A stretch of DNA of 64,000 nt, from NCBI GenBank assembly GCA_016290775.1, contig JAEEVF010000012.1, positions 50,338 to 114,337 of the forward strand. Direction: 5' to 3'. Each line of letters opens with the position of its first letter. The first letter of the stretch is position 1. The translations under genes were made by a program, and so were the position numbers. Source of the stretch: Acetatifactor sp. GTDB lineage: Bacteria; Bacillota; Clostridia; Lachnospirales; Lachnospiraceae. Shown piece after piece: positions 8,375 to 16,503 of the stretch. A model generated the notes under the pieces. It was not told the origin of the DNA. It did no database searches and was given only the letters and a program-made list of their open reading frames with translations.

Positions 8375-10345
8375 ATGAAGGAAAAAATCGCAGTTTTTGC
8401 AAATGGATGGAGCTATGAGTTCCTGGCACAGGCCCTGGATGGGATCAAACGATACGCGGCGTCGGAGGATTTTGACGTCTATGTTTTCACGTGCTTTGCA
8501 AGCTACAACGTTACCGAGGATCAAAGAGAGGGCGAGTTTGGCATTTACAAGCTTTGTAACCTCAAGGACTATGACGGCGTCATTGTTTTTTCCAACATGT
8601 TCAACTCGGAGGAAAAGGCACTTGAGGCCTGCACTCTGGCAAAACGCCAGGGCGTTCCCGTGGTCAGCATCGGTAATGAGTTTGAGGGAATCCCTTACAT
8701 GGGCGTGGACGGAAATACCGGGATGCGCGACATGATCACGCATCTCGTGGAAAAGCACGGCGTAAAAAAGGTTTGGTTCATTGGCGGAACGCCAGACCAT
8801 GAAGAGAGCAACGCTCGTCTTGCGATCACAAGGGCCGTTTTGAAGGAGCATGGGCACAGCCTGCCGAAGAAATATGTTCGCTACGGCATGTGGACGAATC
8901 AACTGTCGGCAGATGCCATAGATGAGCTTCTCGAAAAGGAAGGTAAGCTGCCGGATGCGATCGTATGTGCCAACGACGTCATGGCCATGTCGGTGATCAC
9001 GGAGCTCACGAAGCTTGGGTATGACCTTCCCAAGGACGTGATCGTGACGGGCTTTGACAATGTGGCGGATGGTCACATTCTGTATCCTTCCCTGACGACG
9101 GTGCGCCAGAATTATGAAGAACTTGGATGGCAGTGTTGCAAGATACTCTATGACCAGATCCAGGGGAAAAAGAGCAAGAAAAAGAACCTTATCCCCGCGA
9201 ACATGGTGATCGGAGAAAGCTGCGGATGCAACGGAGACATAGATCATTGGGCGCTTCGCAAGGAATTCTGCAAGCATTATTACGAGAAGAACACGGATGA
9301 TGCCACGATGGAGCAGAGGGAACGCACCATGCGCCACAAGATCTCAGAGTCCACAAGCTATGCGGAATTAAAGACGGCCCTTCGGGCTCATTTCGAAAAG
9401 TATCACTTGTATGAAGGACCGGAGCTTAGTCTCGTGGTCAATGCGGATTATTTCCGCGACGTGATGGCGTCGGAACAGGAGATCCAGCAAAAGAAGGCAA
9501 AAAGAAAGCTTGAGGTCGTGGTCACCCTGAAGGACGGAAAGGCGCAAATGATCGATCAAGTGGATCGCTCCAAGCTGATCCCGGGGTATGAGAAAAAGGC
9601 AGGAGAGCAGCGAGTGTTCTTCCTCTTGCCGCTGCATTACATGCAGTATAATTACGGCTATTTTGTGCTGGCTGATACGTCGCGCGTCGTGCAGGCGAAC
9701 TTTCTTTACGAATACATGGAAAAGCTTCAGCAGGCGTTAAAGATGCTTCGCACGAACCTTCGCCTGGACATGCTCAACAAGAACCTGACGAAGCTTTACG
9801 ACAGGGATCCAATGACGGATCTCTACAACCGCTTTGGATATGAGAACCGTGCGATCCCATTGTATCAGGAAAGCGTTCGCAAGCATTCGCCCATGATGGT
9901 GATGTTCGTAGACATCAACTTCATGAAGCGCATCAACGATCAGTTTGGACACATCCACGGTGACATTGCGATCAAGACGGTTGCGGAGGCCATCAAGGCC
10001 GTCGTTCAGGAAAACTGGATCGCGGTACGATTTGGCGGAGATGAATTTTTGATCATTGCGCCGGACTGTGACGACCATCAGGCCTGTCACGTCAAGTACA
10101 GCATCCTGGAGTATATGGAAGCGAAGAACAATGACGGCACGAGGCCTTATCGGATCTCCGCGAGCTGCGGCTACGTGATCACGGAGCCCGACAGTGGAAA
10201 TCCCCTTCAGGAGTATATTCGTGAGGCGGACAGGCTGATGTATGAGATCAAGCGTGAGGTGCATGCGAGAGACGAGGTGGAAAGAGCCTTGGAAGCGCAG
10301 GCGAGAGAACGTAAGAAGACCTCACATTATGAGTGGTATCGCTAA
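8375..10345 (+). CDS. LacI/ribose-binding-like sensor domain fused to GGDEF diguanylate cyclase
   Basis: Soluble protein of 656 residues with no membrane helix or signal peptide. Residues about 3-280 form a periplasmic-binding-protein-type fold as in LacI regulators, but the N-terminal DNA-binding helix-turn-helix is absent. A linker with a coiled-coil segment (about 440-475) leads to a GGDEF domain with an intact signature, RFGGDEF (Gly554-Phe558). This suggests a working cyclase that makes cyclic di-GMP from two GTP. The inhibitory RxxD site normally a few residues before GGDEF is not present. The likely role is to couple an intracellular sugar, perhaps arabinose released by the preceding GH51 enzyme, to c-di-GMP level. 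The architecture is seen directly; ligand and link to GH51 are inferred from position. Confidence 0.88.
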   Translation: MKEKIAVFANGWSYEFLAQALDGIKRYAASEDFDVYVFTCFASYNVTEDQREGEFGIYKLCNLKDYDGVIVFSNMFNSEEKALEACTLAKRQGVPVVSIGNEFEGIPYMGVDGNTGMRDMITHLVEKHGVKKVWFIGGTPDHEESNARLAITRAVLKEHGHSLPKKYVRYGMWTNQLSADAIDELLEKEGKLPDAIVCANDVMAMSVITELTKLGYDLPKDVIVTGFDNVADGHILYPSLTTVRQNYEELGWQCCKILYDQIQGKKSKKKNLIPANMVIGESCGCNGDIDHWALRKEFCKHYYEKNTDDATMEQRERTMRHKISESTSYAELKTALRAHFEKYHLYEGPELSLVVNADYFRDVMASEQEIQQKKAKRKLEVVVTLKDGKAQMIDQVDRSKLIPGYEKKAGEQRVFFLLPLHYMQYNYGYFVLADTSRVVQANFLYEYMEKLQQALKMLRTNLRLDMLNKNLTKLYDRDPMTDLYNRFGYENRAIPLYQESVRKHSPMMVMFVDINFMKRINDQFGHIHGDIAIKTVAEAIKAVVQENWIAVRFGGDEFLIIAPDCDDHQACHVKYSILEYMEAKNNDGTRPYRISASCGYVITEPDSGNPLQEYIREADRLMYEIKREVHARDEVERALEAQARERKKTSHYEWYR

Positions 10346-10351
10346 ATAGTA

Positions 10352-10387
10352 TTATTAAAAATGGGAAGACGATCACTCGTCTTCCCA
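10352..10387 (-). terminator. Rho-independent terminator of the minus-strand operon
   Basis: An 11-bp perfect stem (10362-10372 with 10377-10387, loop TCAC) is followed on the minus strand by a T tract (plus-strand AAAAA at 10357-10361). The stem overlaps the last codons of the XRE gene. On the plus strand there is no good T run, so it serves mainly the minus-strand operon. Confidence 0.75.
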
Positions 10388-10570
10388 AAATAATTCATCC
10401 AGAGTTTTTCCAAGCACTTTGCAGATGGCTCTGCAAAGATTGATGGTGGGGTTGTAGTCCCCTTTTTCAATGGCATTGATCGTTTGTCTGGATACACCGA
10501 CCTTATCTGCCAGGTCCTGCTGAGAAAGATCCAAAGCAGCCCTGGCGGATTTTAATTTTAAATTCTTCAT
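10373..10570 (-). CDS. Small XRE-family helix-turn-helix regulator
   Basis: 65-residue protein that is almost entirely one Cro/CI-type DNA-binding domain. The helix pair LSQQDLADKVGVSRQTINAIEKG is split by the usual turn, and the end LGKTLDELFWEDE is typical of the short YozG/YgzD-like regulators. Such small XRE proteins in Firmicutes usually sit with genes for small membrane proteins and repress their own operon. Here it is the last gene of a minus-strand cluster with two larger membrane proteins and a small one. An AGGAGG-like site (GGAGGG, 10575-10580) precedes the ATG. The operator is not identified. Confidence 0.9.
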   Translation of the reverse strand: MKNLKLKSARAALDLSQQDLADKVGVSRQTINAIEKGDYNPTINLCRAICKVLGKTLDELFWEDE

Positions 10571-10602
10571 AAAAACCCTCCTTTATCCCAGGGGTGCTTT
10601 GA

Positions 10603-11724
10603 CTACTCCATTTCCTCGTCTTCTTCCTCGGTCTCGAGTGCCTGTCGTTTGTTCGCAAGATACTTAAAGAGCGACAGGCTGCCGATGGTGAGGAGCATGA
10701 TCGCGCAGCCAAGGTTCAGCGACCCGTCTCCGAGCTGGCCGTCAACGATGAGAGTCCCGTTTATGATATCGAAGATCACGAACGCAAGATTTATAAGCCC
10801 GACGAAGAAAGTTACGACGACGAAGCTAAGCCACTTTTGATTCAGCGGGAAGTAAGCCTCATGCAGCACGCAATAGGAGGAATAGACCGTGATGCCGATG
10901 AGCAGGCCAAAGGCGACCAACGTCTGCTCCGTGGCGGGTCTTAGGAACCCCATCATGCTGCAGACGAGGGTGCCGCCTATAAACATCATGGAGACCGCAA
11001 AGGCGTAGCGGAATCCGCGTCCACGTTCCATTTCCTGGCGCTCGTCGTATTTTGCGCTTTGAAGATGGTTCCCCTTCGTGACTACGCAAAGGAGGATGAC
11101 GCAAACGCAGGCGGCGATCAGGATGCCAAACAAAATTCCGATCCGATAGCCATCCAAAAAGGTGTCAGGGTACACGCTCATCTCATAATGGATGGTCCAG
11201 CTGCCATTCCTTTGGAGCTCCTCGAAATGTTGCTCCCGCGCCCAGCTTTCCACGTTTCGACTGCCACAGAGCCATTCTGTTGCGAAGTTCATGAACGCGG
11301 CCTTGTCGGTGTGATAGTAAAAGATCATTTGGTACTTGCCGGGCTTTAGCCCGACGCTTATGTCGCCTTGAAGCGGGGTGCCGGTATTGCCAAATACTTC
11401 CTCGCCTGCCGCATCCAGCAAAAGCGCCGTCGTGACAAAGCCCATGTCGGAGGTCTTGACCTTTGAGGCTTCCTTGACGCCTTCAGGGAGGCCAAGGAGG
11501 GTCAGATGGTACTGCCCCTCCTTGATTATGGTAAATTCATTGATGGTTTGTGACGGGGTCGCCACGCCGTCCTTTACGGAGACGGTCACGGGCCAGTCAG
11601 AATGCCACTCCGTGCCTTCACGCTCTGCATGGCTCATCGTCCAGGCGGCAGCAGCGAAGACGCACAGGAGTGCAACGAAAGCAATGAGCGATGCTACGGA
11701 TTTCTTAGTAAAAAATTCTTTCAT
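10603..11724 (-). CDS. Polytopic membrane protein of unknown function
   Basis: 373 residues. An N-terminal membrane helix (about 9-29) precedes a stretch of roughly 160 mainly extracytoplasmic residues. This is followed by about five more helices in the C-terminal half, with a charged cytoplasmic loop (HLQSAKYDERQEMERGRG), and the protein ends in an acidic tail. The YDERQ..RG pattern is common in small Firmicute membrane proteins (DUF2178-like) found with XRE regulators, which fits the next gene. The long extracytoplasmic region matches in style the same region of the adjacent CPBP protein. I cannot assign a function. It lies between the CPBP gene (47 bases upstream) and the XRE gene (32 bases downstream). 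Confidence 0.75.
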   Translation of the reverse strand: MKEFFTKKSVASLIAFVALLCVFAAAAWTMSHAEREGTEWHSDWPVTVSVKDGVATPSQTINEFTIIKEGQYHLTLLGLPEGVKEASKVKTSDMGFVTTALLLDAAGEEVFGNTGTPLQGDISVGLKPGKYQMIFYYHTDKAAFMNFATEWLCGSRNVESWAREQHFEELQRNGSWTIHYEMSVYPDTFLDGYRIGILFGILIAACVCVILLCVVTKGNHLQSAKYDERQEMERGRGFRYAFAVSMMFIGGTLVCSMMGFLRPATEQTLVAFGLLIGITVYSSYCVLHEAYFPLNQKWLSFVVVTFFVGLINLAFVIFDIINGTLIVDGQLGDGSLNLGCAIMLLTIGSLSLFKYLANKRQALETEEEDEEME

Positions 11725-11771
11725 GACAAAACTCCTTTAACGGTTTGGCTGTGTCAAGTCTGTCTGAAGGA

Positions 11772-13391
11772 TTAGCGAAGGAACACGGGCAGATAGGATA
11801 CAAGGAACATTCCAAGGGTCCCGAGAAGGAAGATCCAGACGCACTTGCTGGTAAAGAGGGCACGGAGTGCTTCTCCCCTTGTCGGTTCGCCGTCCTGCTT
11901 TCTTAAGGTAAATCTCTTCTGCGCCAGGAATACGACCAAAATAATGACGCCGGCGATGGCGAGCACTGTGAGGAAAACGTTCCACAGGGAGTAAAGGACC
12001 GTGTAAAGTGCCACGGTGGGATTCGCCTGCATGGCGGCCTGAATGACCGCGGGATCACTGCTTGCGACGCCATATTCATTATATTTTTGGCTGATGAATA
12101 CCGTGATGACGGAGGAGACCATGTTGACCACCATGTGAAGGCCGATGGTATAACGGATCCTTCCGGTACGCACGTAAACAAAGGCAAACAGCATGCCAAG
12201 GCCAAAGGCGAAGAAGAACTGCTGGAAGTTGCCGTGGAACAGTCCAAATGCAAGACCGGAGAAGAAGATGGAGATGAATTCGCCATACTTGATCGTGCGG
12301 TCGATGAGGAGCTTACGGAACACAAGCTCTTCGAAGATGGGTGCGCCAATGCCGACTGCAAGAACACGCCAGAACATGTCGGAGTTCATGAGCAGTGTTT
12401 GAATGGCAGAGGTAGCGCCGCCAAAGGGCAGGGTGATCAGATTGTGAACGATGTTGCCGAGCATTGCACCAGGGAGCACAATGCCGTAGCTCATGAGCAC
12501 AAAGAGAAGGAACTTTCCAATGCCAAGCTTCTTTTGAGGGATCTCCTGTTTGGGAACGCCCTTGCATGCAAGGTAAGTCACGGGGAAGCCGATGAGGTCC
12601 ACGCTGAGGATGACGAGGATCAGCGAGAGCATGATGCCGTGCTGGTTTGTAAAGTCTGCAAAGAAATTCCCAAGGAGAAAGATCACGACCATTTGCACAA
12701 GCATGACGGCGCAGATAAAAATGCTAAGGCGATGTCCAACCTCATCTAAGCGCTCCTTTAAGCCAACGCCCTCAGCACCTTCAGGCGAAAGGGCAAGCCA
12801 TAAGAGCAAGACAAGTACTGCGCCCACGGCAATGGTCAGAAGCTGAAGGATCCAGGGAGCGCCAACCAATTCCGTTACGTTTAGCTTAAAGGTAAAGTGG
12901 CGTTCGCCGTCCTTGGGAGTCTCGAAGGGGGCAAGGCCGTTCACAAAGGAATCCAGGGAAGGACCATCTGCATATCCCATGTAGTTCTTTGCGAAGTCGC
13001 GATAGTCGTTTTCATCAACTAAGAAGAAAAGTTCAACGGAAGTGCCTTCGTCACAGGTAACGGTGATCGGGATTGAGTACTGGAAAGCCGTAAAACACTG
13101 CAGGATTTTACCGCTTCCATCCTTGATCACGCACCCGGTGTTAAAGCCGGGGTCTTTCACGTCCCAGGAAATGTCGAAAAGGTAAGCTCCCCTCTTGGGG
13201 ATCGGGACCTTGATCGTACTGTCGGTGGGATTGACCTTGCCGTCCCTTACCATATGGTAGATGCCCTCCTCAAAATCCATTATGTTTTCACCCTTGTAGT
13301 TGTTCAACTGGATGAAAAGGACACACATCACAAAGAATGGAAGGATGAGGATCAGGGCAAGCAGGGATAATAGTTTCTTGTTGGATTTCAT
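11772..13391 (-). CDS. CPBP-family intramembrane metalloprotease with extracytoplasmic N-terminal domain
   Basis: 539 residues, long for the family. An N-terminal signal-anchor helix precedes an extracytoplasmic domain of about 150 residues and then some eight membrane helices. The C-terminal part has the CPBP (Abi/CAAX) motifs: Glu354-Glu355 with arginine in FEELVFRK, and the later His in FGLFHGN. Family members cleave membrane peptides or prenylated proteins and in Firmicutes often act in bacteriocin self-immunity or envelope signalling. No bacteriocin gene is seen next to it. It lies 27 bases after a small membrane-protein gene and 47 bases before another, consistent with one operon. Which substrate it cuts cannot be inferred. 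Confidence 0.85.
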   Translation of the reverse strand: MKSNKKLLSLLALILILPFFVMCVLFIQLNNYKGENIMDFEEGIYHMVRDGKVNPTDSTIKVPIPKRGAYLFDISWDVKDPGFNTGCVIKDGSGKILQCFTAFQYSIPITVTCDEGTSVELFFLVDENDYRDFAKNYMGYADGPSLDSFVNGLAPFETPKDGERHFTFKLNVTELVGAPWILQLLTIAVGAVLVLLLWLALSPEGAEGVGLKERLDEVGHRLSIFICAVMLVQMVVIFLLGNFFADFTNQHGIMLSLILVILSVDLIGFPVTYLACKGVPKQEIPQKKLGIGKFLLFVLMSYGIVLPGAMLGNIVHNLITLPFGGATSAIQTLLMNSDMFWRVLAVGIGAPIFEELVFRKLLIDRTIKYGEFISIFFSGLAFGLFHGNFQQFFFAFGLGMLFAFVYVRTGRIRYTIGLHMVVNMVSSVITVFISQKYNEYGVASSDPAVIQAAMQANPTVALYTVLYSLWNVFLTVLAIAGVIILVVFLAQKRFTLRKQDGEPTRGEALRALFTSKCVWIFLLGTLGMFLVSYLPVFLR

Positions 13392-13418
13392 GGTTAGCCT
13401 CCTAAGTTTAGAAATGTG

Positions 13419-13628
13419 TTATGATTCTTGATCTGCCTTGCGGATATTCACCACCGTAAAGCTTACTGCTGCGATCAGGCACAGTGCGCAGCCGCCACAG
13501 GTTCTTACCCAGTCATCACTCAGGAAATTGAAGATCCAGTTGGCAAGCATGACGATCAGGTCAGTCGCAAGCAGTCCGATTAAGATGCAGAGCCATAAGG
13601 TACAGGATTTCTTTTTATTGTTCTTCAT
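13419..13628 (-). CDS. Small two-helix membrane protein
   Basis: 69 residues with two predicted membrane helices (about residues 10-32 and 43-60) and a lysine-rich N-terminus. The start at 13628 is preferred because AGGAGG (complement of 13635-13640) lies just upstream; an upstream in-frame ATG at 13673 has no comparable site and would place the ribosome site inside the gene. It is the first gene of the minus-strand operon leading to the CPBP protease and XRE regulator, directly behind a strong promoter. I do not recognise the family; function unknown. Confidence 0.7.
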   Translation of the reverse strand: MKNNKKKSCTLWLCILIGLLATDLIVMLANWIFNFLSDDWVRTCGGCALCLIAAVSFTVVNIRKADQES

Positions 13629-13696
13629 ATACTCAAACCTCCTTTGATTGTGCTTTGATCGTACTTTGGCCATGTCGTACTTTCGTTTCTGAGTGT

Positions 13697-13725
13697 ATCA
13701 TAACACCCTCCCGACAATATGTCAA
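13697..13725 (-). promoter_or_regulatory. Strong sigma-A promoter of the minus-strand membrane-protein operon
   Basis: On the minus strand a perfect TTGACA (complement of 13720-13725) and TATGAT (complement of 13697-13702) are 17 bases apart. Transcription would begin near 13690, about 60 bases before the start of the first gene. Confidence 0.75.
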
Positions 13726-13792
13726 GTATAATTTACAAAAAGTCAGATGAAATTGGTTGGTCGAAAAAATATGACTTATAATAAAGAACCTC

Positions 13793-13821
13793 TTGTCATG
13801 CCTTTGATTTCTATGTATAAT
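13793..13821 (+). promoter_or_regulatory. Sigma-A promoter of the CofE-like gene
   Basis: TTGTCA (13793-13798) and a perfect TATAAT (13816-13821) are 17 bases apart, about 64 bases upstream of the ATG at 13885. Confidence 0.75.
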
Positions 13822-13884
13822 TATTTTTGCTGACTGAATAAACATGCGCCTGCATTTTGCCTGGCGCGAGGAAGTGAGGAAAAC

Positions 13885-15075
13885 ATGAGAAGAGTTGGTA
13901 CGATTTCAAGGGGCATTCGCGGTCCCATCATCCGCGAGGGAGATAACCTGGTGGAGATCACCGTGGACAGCGTTTTGGAGGCTGCAAAGGAAGAGGGTTT
14001 TGAGCTTCGCGACAGGGACGTGATCGCAGTGACGGAGTCCATCGTCGCACGGGCACAGGGCAACTACGTGACGGTGCAGGACATCGCACAGGACGTGCGC
14101 GAAAAGCTGGGCGGCGGTACCGTGGGCGTAATCTTCCCGATCCTTTCGAGAAACCGTTTTGCCATAAACTTAAAGGGTATCGCAATGGGCTGCAAGAAGG
14201 TGGTTTTGATGCTGAGCTATCCTTCCGATGAAGTGGGTAACGCACTCATCACCTATGATCAGCTGGACGACGCAGGGATCAATCCTTATTCCGACGTGCT
14301 GACTTTGGAGAGATATCGCGAGCTCTTTGGTGAGAATAAACATGAATTTACTGGCGTGGACTATGTGCAATATTATTCCGACATCATCACGGAAGCCGGC
14401 GCGGAGGTGGAAGTGATCTTTGCAAATCAGGCGAAGACGATCCTCAAGTACACGGATCACGTGCTGACCTGCGACATCCACACGAGAAAGCGCACCAAGA
14501 GAATCCTTAAGGAAGCAGGAGCGAAGGTTGTTTGCGGACTCGATGACATCTGCACGGCGCCCATCGGCGGCAGCGGATTCAATTCCAATTACGGCCTGCT
14601 TGGTTCAAACAAGTCCACCGAGACGAAGATCAAGCTCTTCCCGCAGGACTGCAAGCAGCTGGTGCTTGACATTCAGGATCAGATTCTCAAGGCAACCGGA
14701 AAGCACGTGGAAGTCATGGTTTACGGCGACGGCGCCTTCAAGGATCCGCAGGGAAAGATCTGGGAGCTGGCAGACCCCGTTGTTTCACCGGCCTTCACCG
14801 ATGGCCTTCTTGGAACGCCAAACGAGTTAAAACTGAAGTACCTTGCGGACAATGATTACGCAAACCTTTCCGGGGAAGAACTTCGTAAGGCCATCTCCGC
14901 AAGCATTAAGGCAAAGGACGGGAACCTGAAGGGCAACATGGCATCTCAGGGAACGACGCCCAGACAGCTGACCGACCTGATCGGATCCCTCTGCGACCTG
15001 ACCAGCGGCTCTGGCGACAAGGGAACCCCCATCATTCTCATCCAGGGCTACTTCGACAACTACACGAACGAATAA
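13885..15075 (+). CDS. CofE-like protein (coenzyme F420-0:L-glutamate ligase family)
   Basis: 396-residue cytoplasmic protein matching the CofE fold family, which in methanogens and actinobacteria adds gamma-linked glutamates to F420-0 using GTP. Family-like segments include the opening TISRGIRGPIIREGDNLVEI, then DVIAVTESIVARAQG and the central conserved VLTCDIHTRKRTKR. Many Firmicutes that make no F420 carry this longer, single-copy version. I see no other F420 genes nearby, so it more likely acts on another folate- or flavin-like or peptide substrate; that role is unknown to me. The gene has its own promoter and terminator and is flanked by unrelated genes. The start at 13885 follows GAGGAAGTGAGGAAA. 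Confidence 0.75.
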   Translation: MRRVGTISRGIRGPIIREGDNLVEITVDSVLEAAKEEGFELRDRDVIAVTESIVARAQGNYVTVQDIAQDVREKLGGGTVGVIFPILSRNRFAINLKGIAMGCKKVVLMLSYPSDEVGNALITYDQLDDAGINPYSDVLTLERYRELFGENKHEFTGVDYVQYYSDIITEAGAEVEVIFANQAKTILKYTDHVLTCDIHTRKRTKRILKEAGAKVVCGLDDICTAPIGGSGFNSNYGLLGSNKSTETKIKLFPQDCKQLVLDIQDQILKATGKHVEVMVYGDGAFKDPQGKIWELADPVVSPAFTDGLLGTPNELKLKYLADNDYANLSGEELRKAISASIKAKDGNLKGNMASQGTTPRQLTDLIGSLCDLTSGSGDKGTPIILIQGYFDNYTNE

Positions 15076-15088
15076 ATTTTGAGACGAG

Positions 15089-15118
15089 ACACGGATCCGC
15101 AAGGGTCCGTGTTTTTTT
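15089..15118 (+). terminator. Rho-independent terminator after the CofE-like gene
   Basis: The stem ACACGGATCC / GGTCCGTGT (15089-15098 with 15104-15112, one bulged base) is followed by seven T residues. Confidence 0.8.
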
Positions 15119-15263
15119 GTGCCACTGGGGACGGTTCTTTTTGGCACGTTTTGTGCGTGCCCTTCGGCACGTCCCTCCCTTCGGTCGGGATCATGGAATG
15201 CTACGCATTCCAAGCCTTACCCAGGGCCAAAACGTGCCAAAAAGAACCGTCCCCAGTGGCACA
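15118..15263. mobile_element. Palindromic MITE/REP-like element with perfect 35-bp inverted ends
   Basis: Bases 15118-15152 and 15229-15263 are perfect inverted repeats 35 bases long, containing TGGGGACGGTTCTTTTTGGC. The 76-base interior holds two more small hairpins (CGTGCC/GGCACG near 15156-15171, TGGAATGC/GCATTCCA near 15194-15212). The whole would fold as a branched hairpin in single strand. The GGGGACGGTTC core is familiar from dispersed palindromes in many clostridial genomes, probably mobilised by REP-associated Y1 transposases (from memory, not checked). No transposase gene is present here. It begins inside the terminator tail of the CofE-like gene. Confidence 0.75.
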
Positions 15264-15478
15264 CTGAACCGTTTTATTGGATTTTGGCTAAAGTGTCTGA
15301 AATATTGCAAAAAAAATAAAATATTGCATAAATCAATTCGAAAAGAGAAAAAGCTGGGTACACTGGAAAAAACGTTATAGTTTCGCCAATGCTAAAAATG
15401 GATTGTTCAATTATTACAAAATCATGCCTCTAAAAATGTCAAAAAATCATAAAGTGCCAAAAAAATAAAGAAATCAAC

Positions 15479-15507
15479 TTGACGGTTTTCCTGTGACAAC
15501 GTATTAT
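15479..15507 (+). promoter_or_regulatory. Sigma-A promoter of the first sugar-importer operon
   Basis: TTGACG (15479-15484) and TATTAT (15502-15507) are 17 bases apart, giving a leader of about 35 bases before the first permease. The AT-rich stretch 15264-15478 upstream holds no gene or clear operator that I can see. Confidence 0.7.
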
Positions 15508-15547
15508 TATTGTGTTAGGAGTAAAACGATTTACGGGGGCTATGGAA

Positions 15548-16480
15548 ATGCAGGGCATGAAGAGACGTGGTCTGACAAAAAAACAAATCAGGGGCTATCG
15601 GGAATTCCTGTATATTCTGCCATTTTTGCTCCTCGTTCTGATCTTTTCCTATTATCCTCTATATGGTTGGGTGTATGCCTTCTTTGATTACAGGCCGCCC
15701 ACTCCTCTGGCAGATTCCAAATTCGTAGCCTTCAAATGGTTCGTTTACATGGTGGAGAATCCCACCAGACTGAAAAGGCTCCTGGAGGTGCTCCGCAACA
15801 CGTTTGCCATCAGCGGCATCAGCCTGTTTTTCTCCTGGTTCCCCATGATCTTTGCGATCTTCCTGAATGAGATCAAGTGTGTACCTTACAAGAAATTTGT
15901 TCAGACCGTAACGACGCTCCCGAACTTTATCAGCTGGGTGCTGGTGTTTTCCGTGGCGTTCACGATTTTTAACGGCGACGGCGTCATTAGTAATCTTGCC
16001 ATGAACGCAGGCTGGATCGACAAGCCGGTCAACTTCCTGCAAAACAGCAATCACATGTGGTTCAAGATGTGGCTGTGGCTGACCTGGAAGAATGCGGGAT
16101 GGGCCGCCATCATGTATCTGGCCGCCATCACGGGCATTGACGAGGAGCTGATCGAAGCGGCCAAGGTGGACGGCGCGTCGCGCATGAAGATCATTTGGCA
16201 CATCACGATCCCCGGCATTTTGCCTACGTATTTCGTTCTCGTGATGCTGAACCTGGCAAGCTTCCTGAACAACGGCATGGAGCAGTACTTCGTGTTCCGC
16301 AATCAGTTCAACAGCGATTACATCAACGTGCTCGACCTTTACGTATATGACCTCTCGAGAGAGATCGGAGGCTATCCCTTGTCGACGGCCTTCAGTATCC
16401 TTAAGAGCATCGTAAGCATCACGCTCTTGTTTGCAACCAACTGGATCTCCAAGAAGATCAGGGGCGAGAGCATCATCTAG
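15548..16480 (+). CDS. Sugar ABC transporter permease, LplB-type
   Basis: About 310 residues with six membrane helices and the inner-membrane EAA loop (EELIEAAKVDGASRMKI) that docks the ATPase. It resembles LplB/COG4209 permeases, which work with a YtcP-type partner and a large lipoprotein receptor to import complex oligosaccharides. I prefer ATG 15548 because GGGGG (15535-15539) sits eight bases before it. ATG 15542, ATG 15557 or an upstream start at 15512 are possible. It is first in an operon with the second permease (23-base gap) and the binding protein. No ATPase gene is present, so a shared MsmK-type ATPase encoded elsewhere is likely. Confidence 0.9.
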   Translation: MQGMKRRGLTKKQIRGYREFLYILPFLLLVLIFSYYPLYGWVYAFFDYRPPTPLADSKFVAFKWFVYMVENPTRLKRLLEVLRNTFAISGISLFFSWFPMIFAIFLNEIKCVPYKKFVQTVTTLPNFISWVLVFSVAFTIFNGDGVISNLAMNAGWIDKPVNFLQNSNHMWFKMWLWLTWKNAGWAAIMYLAAITGIDEELIEAAKVDGASRMKIIWHITIPGILPTYFVLVMLNLASFLNNGMEQYFVFRNQFNSDYINVLDLYVYDLSREIGGYPLSTAFSILKSIVSITLLFATNWISKKIRGESII

Positions 16481-16503
16481 TAAAAGAAAGGCGAAGTCTT
16501 AAT

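Noticed and set aside
15119..15380. Short plus-strand frames across the palindromic element
   Set aside because: Translations of the GGGGACGGTTC repeat are a known source of spurious ORFs; there is no start signal.
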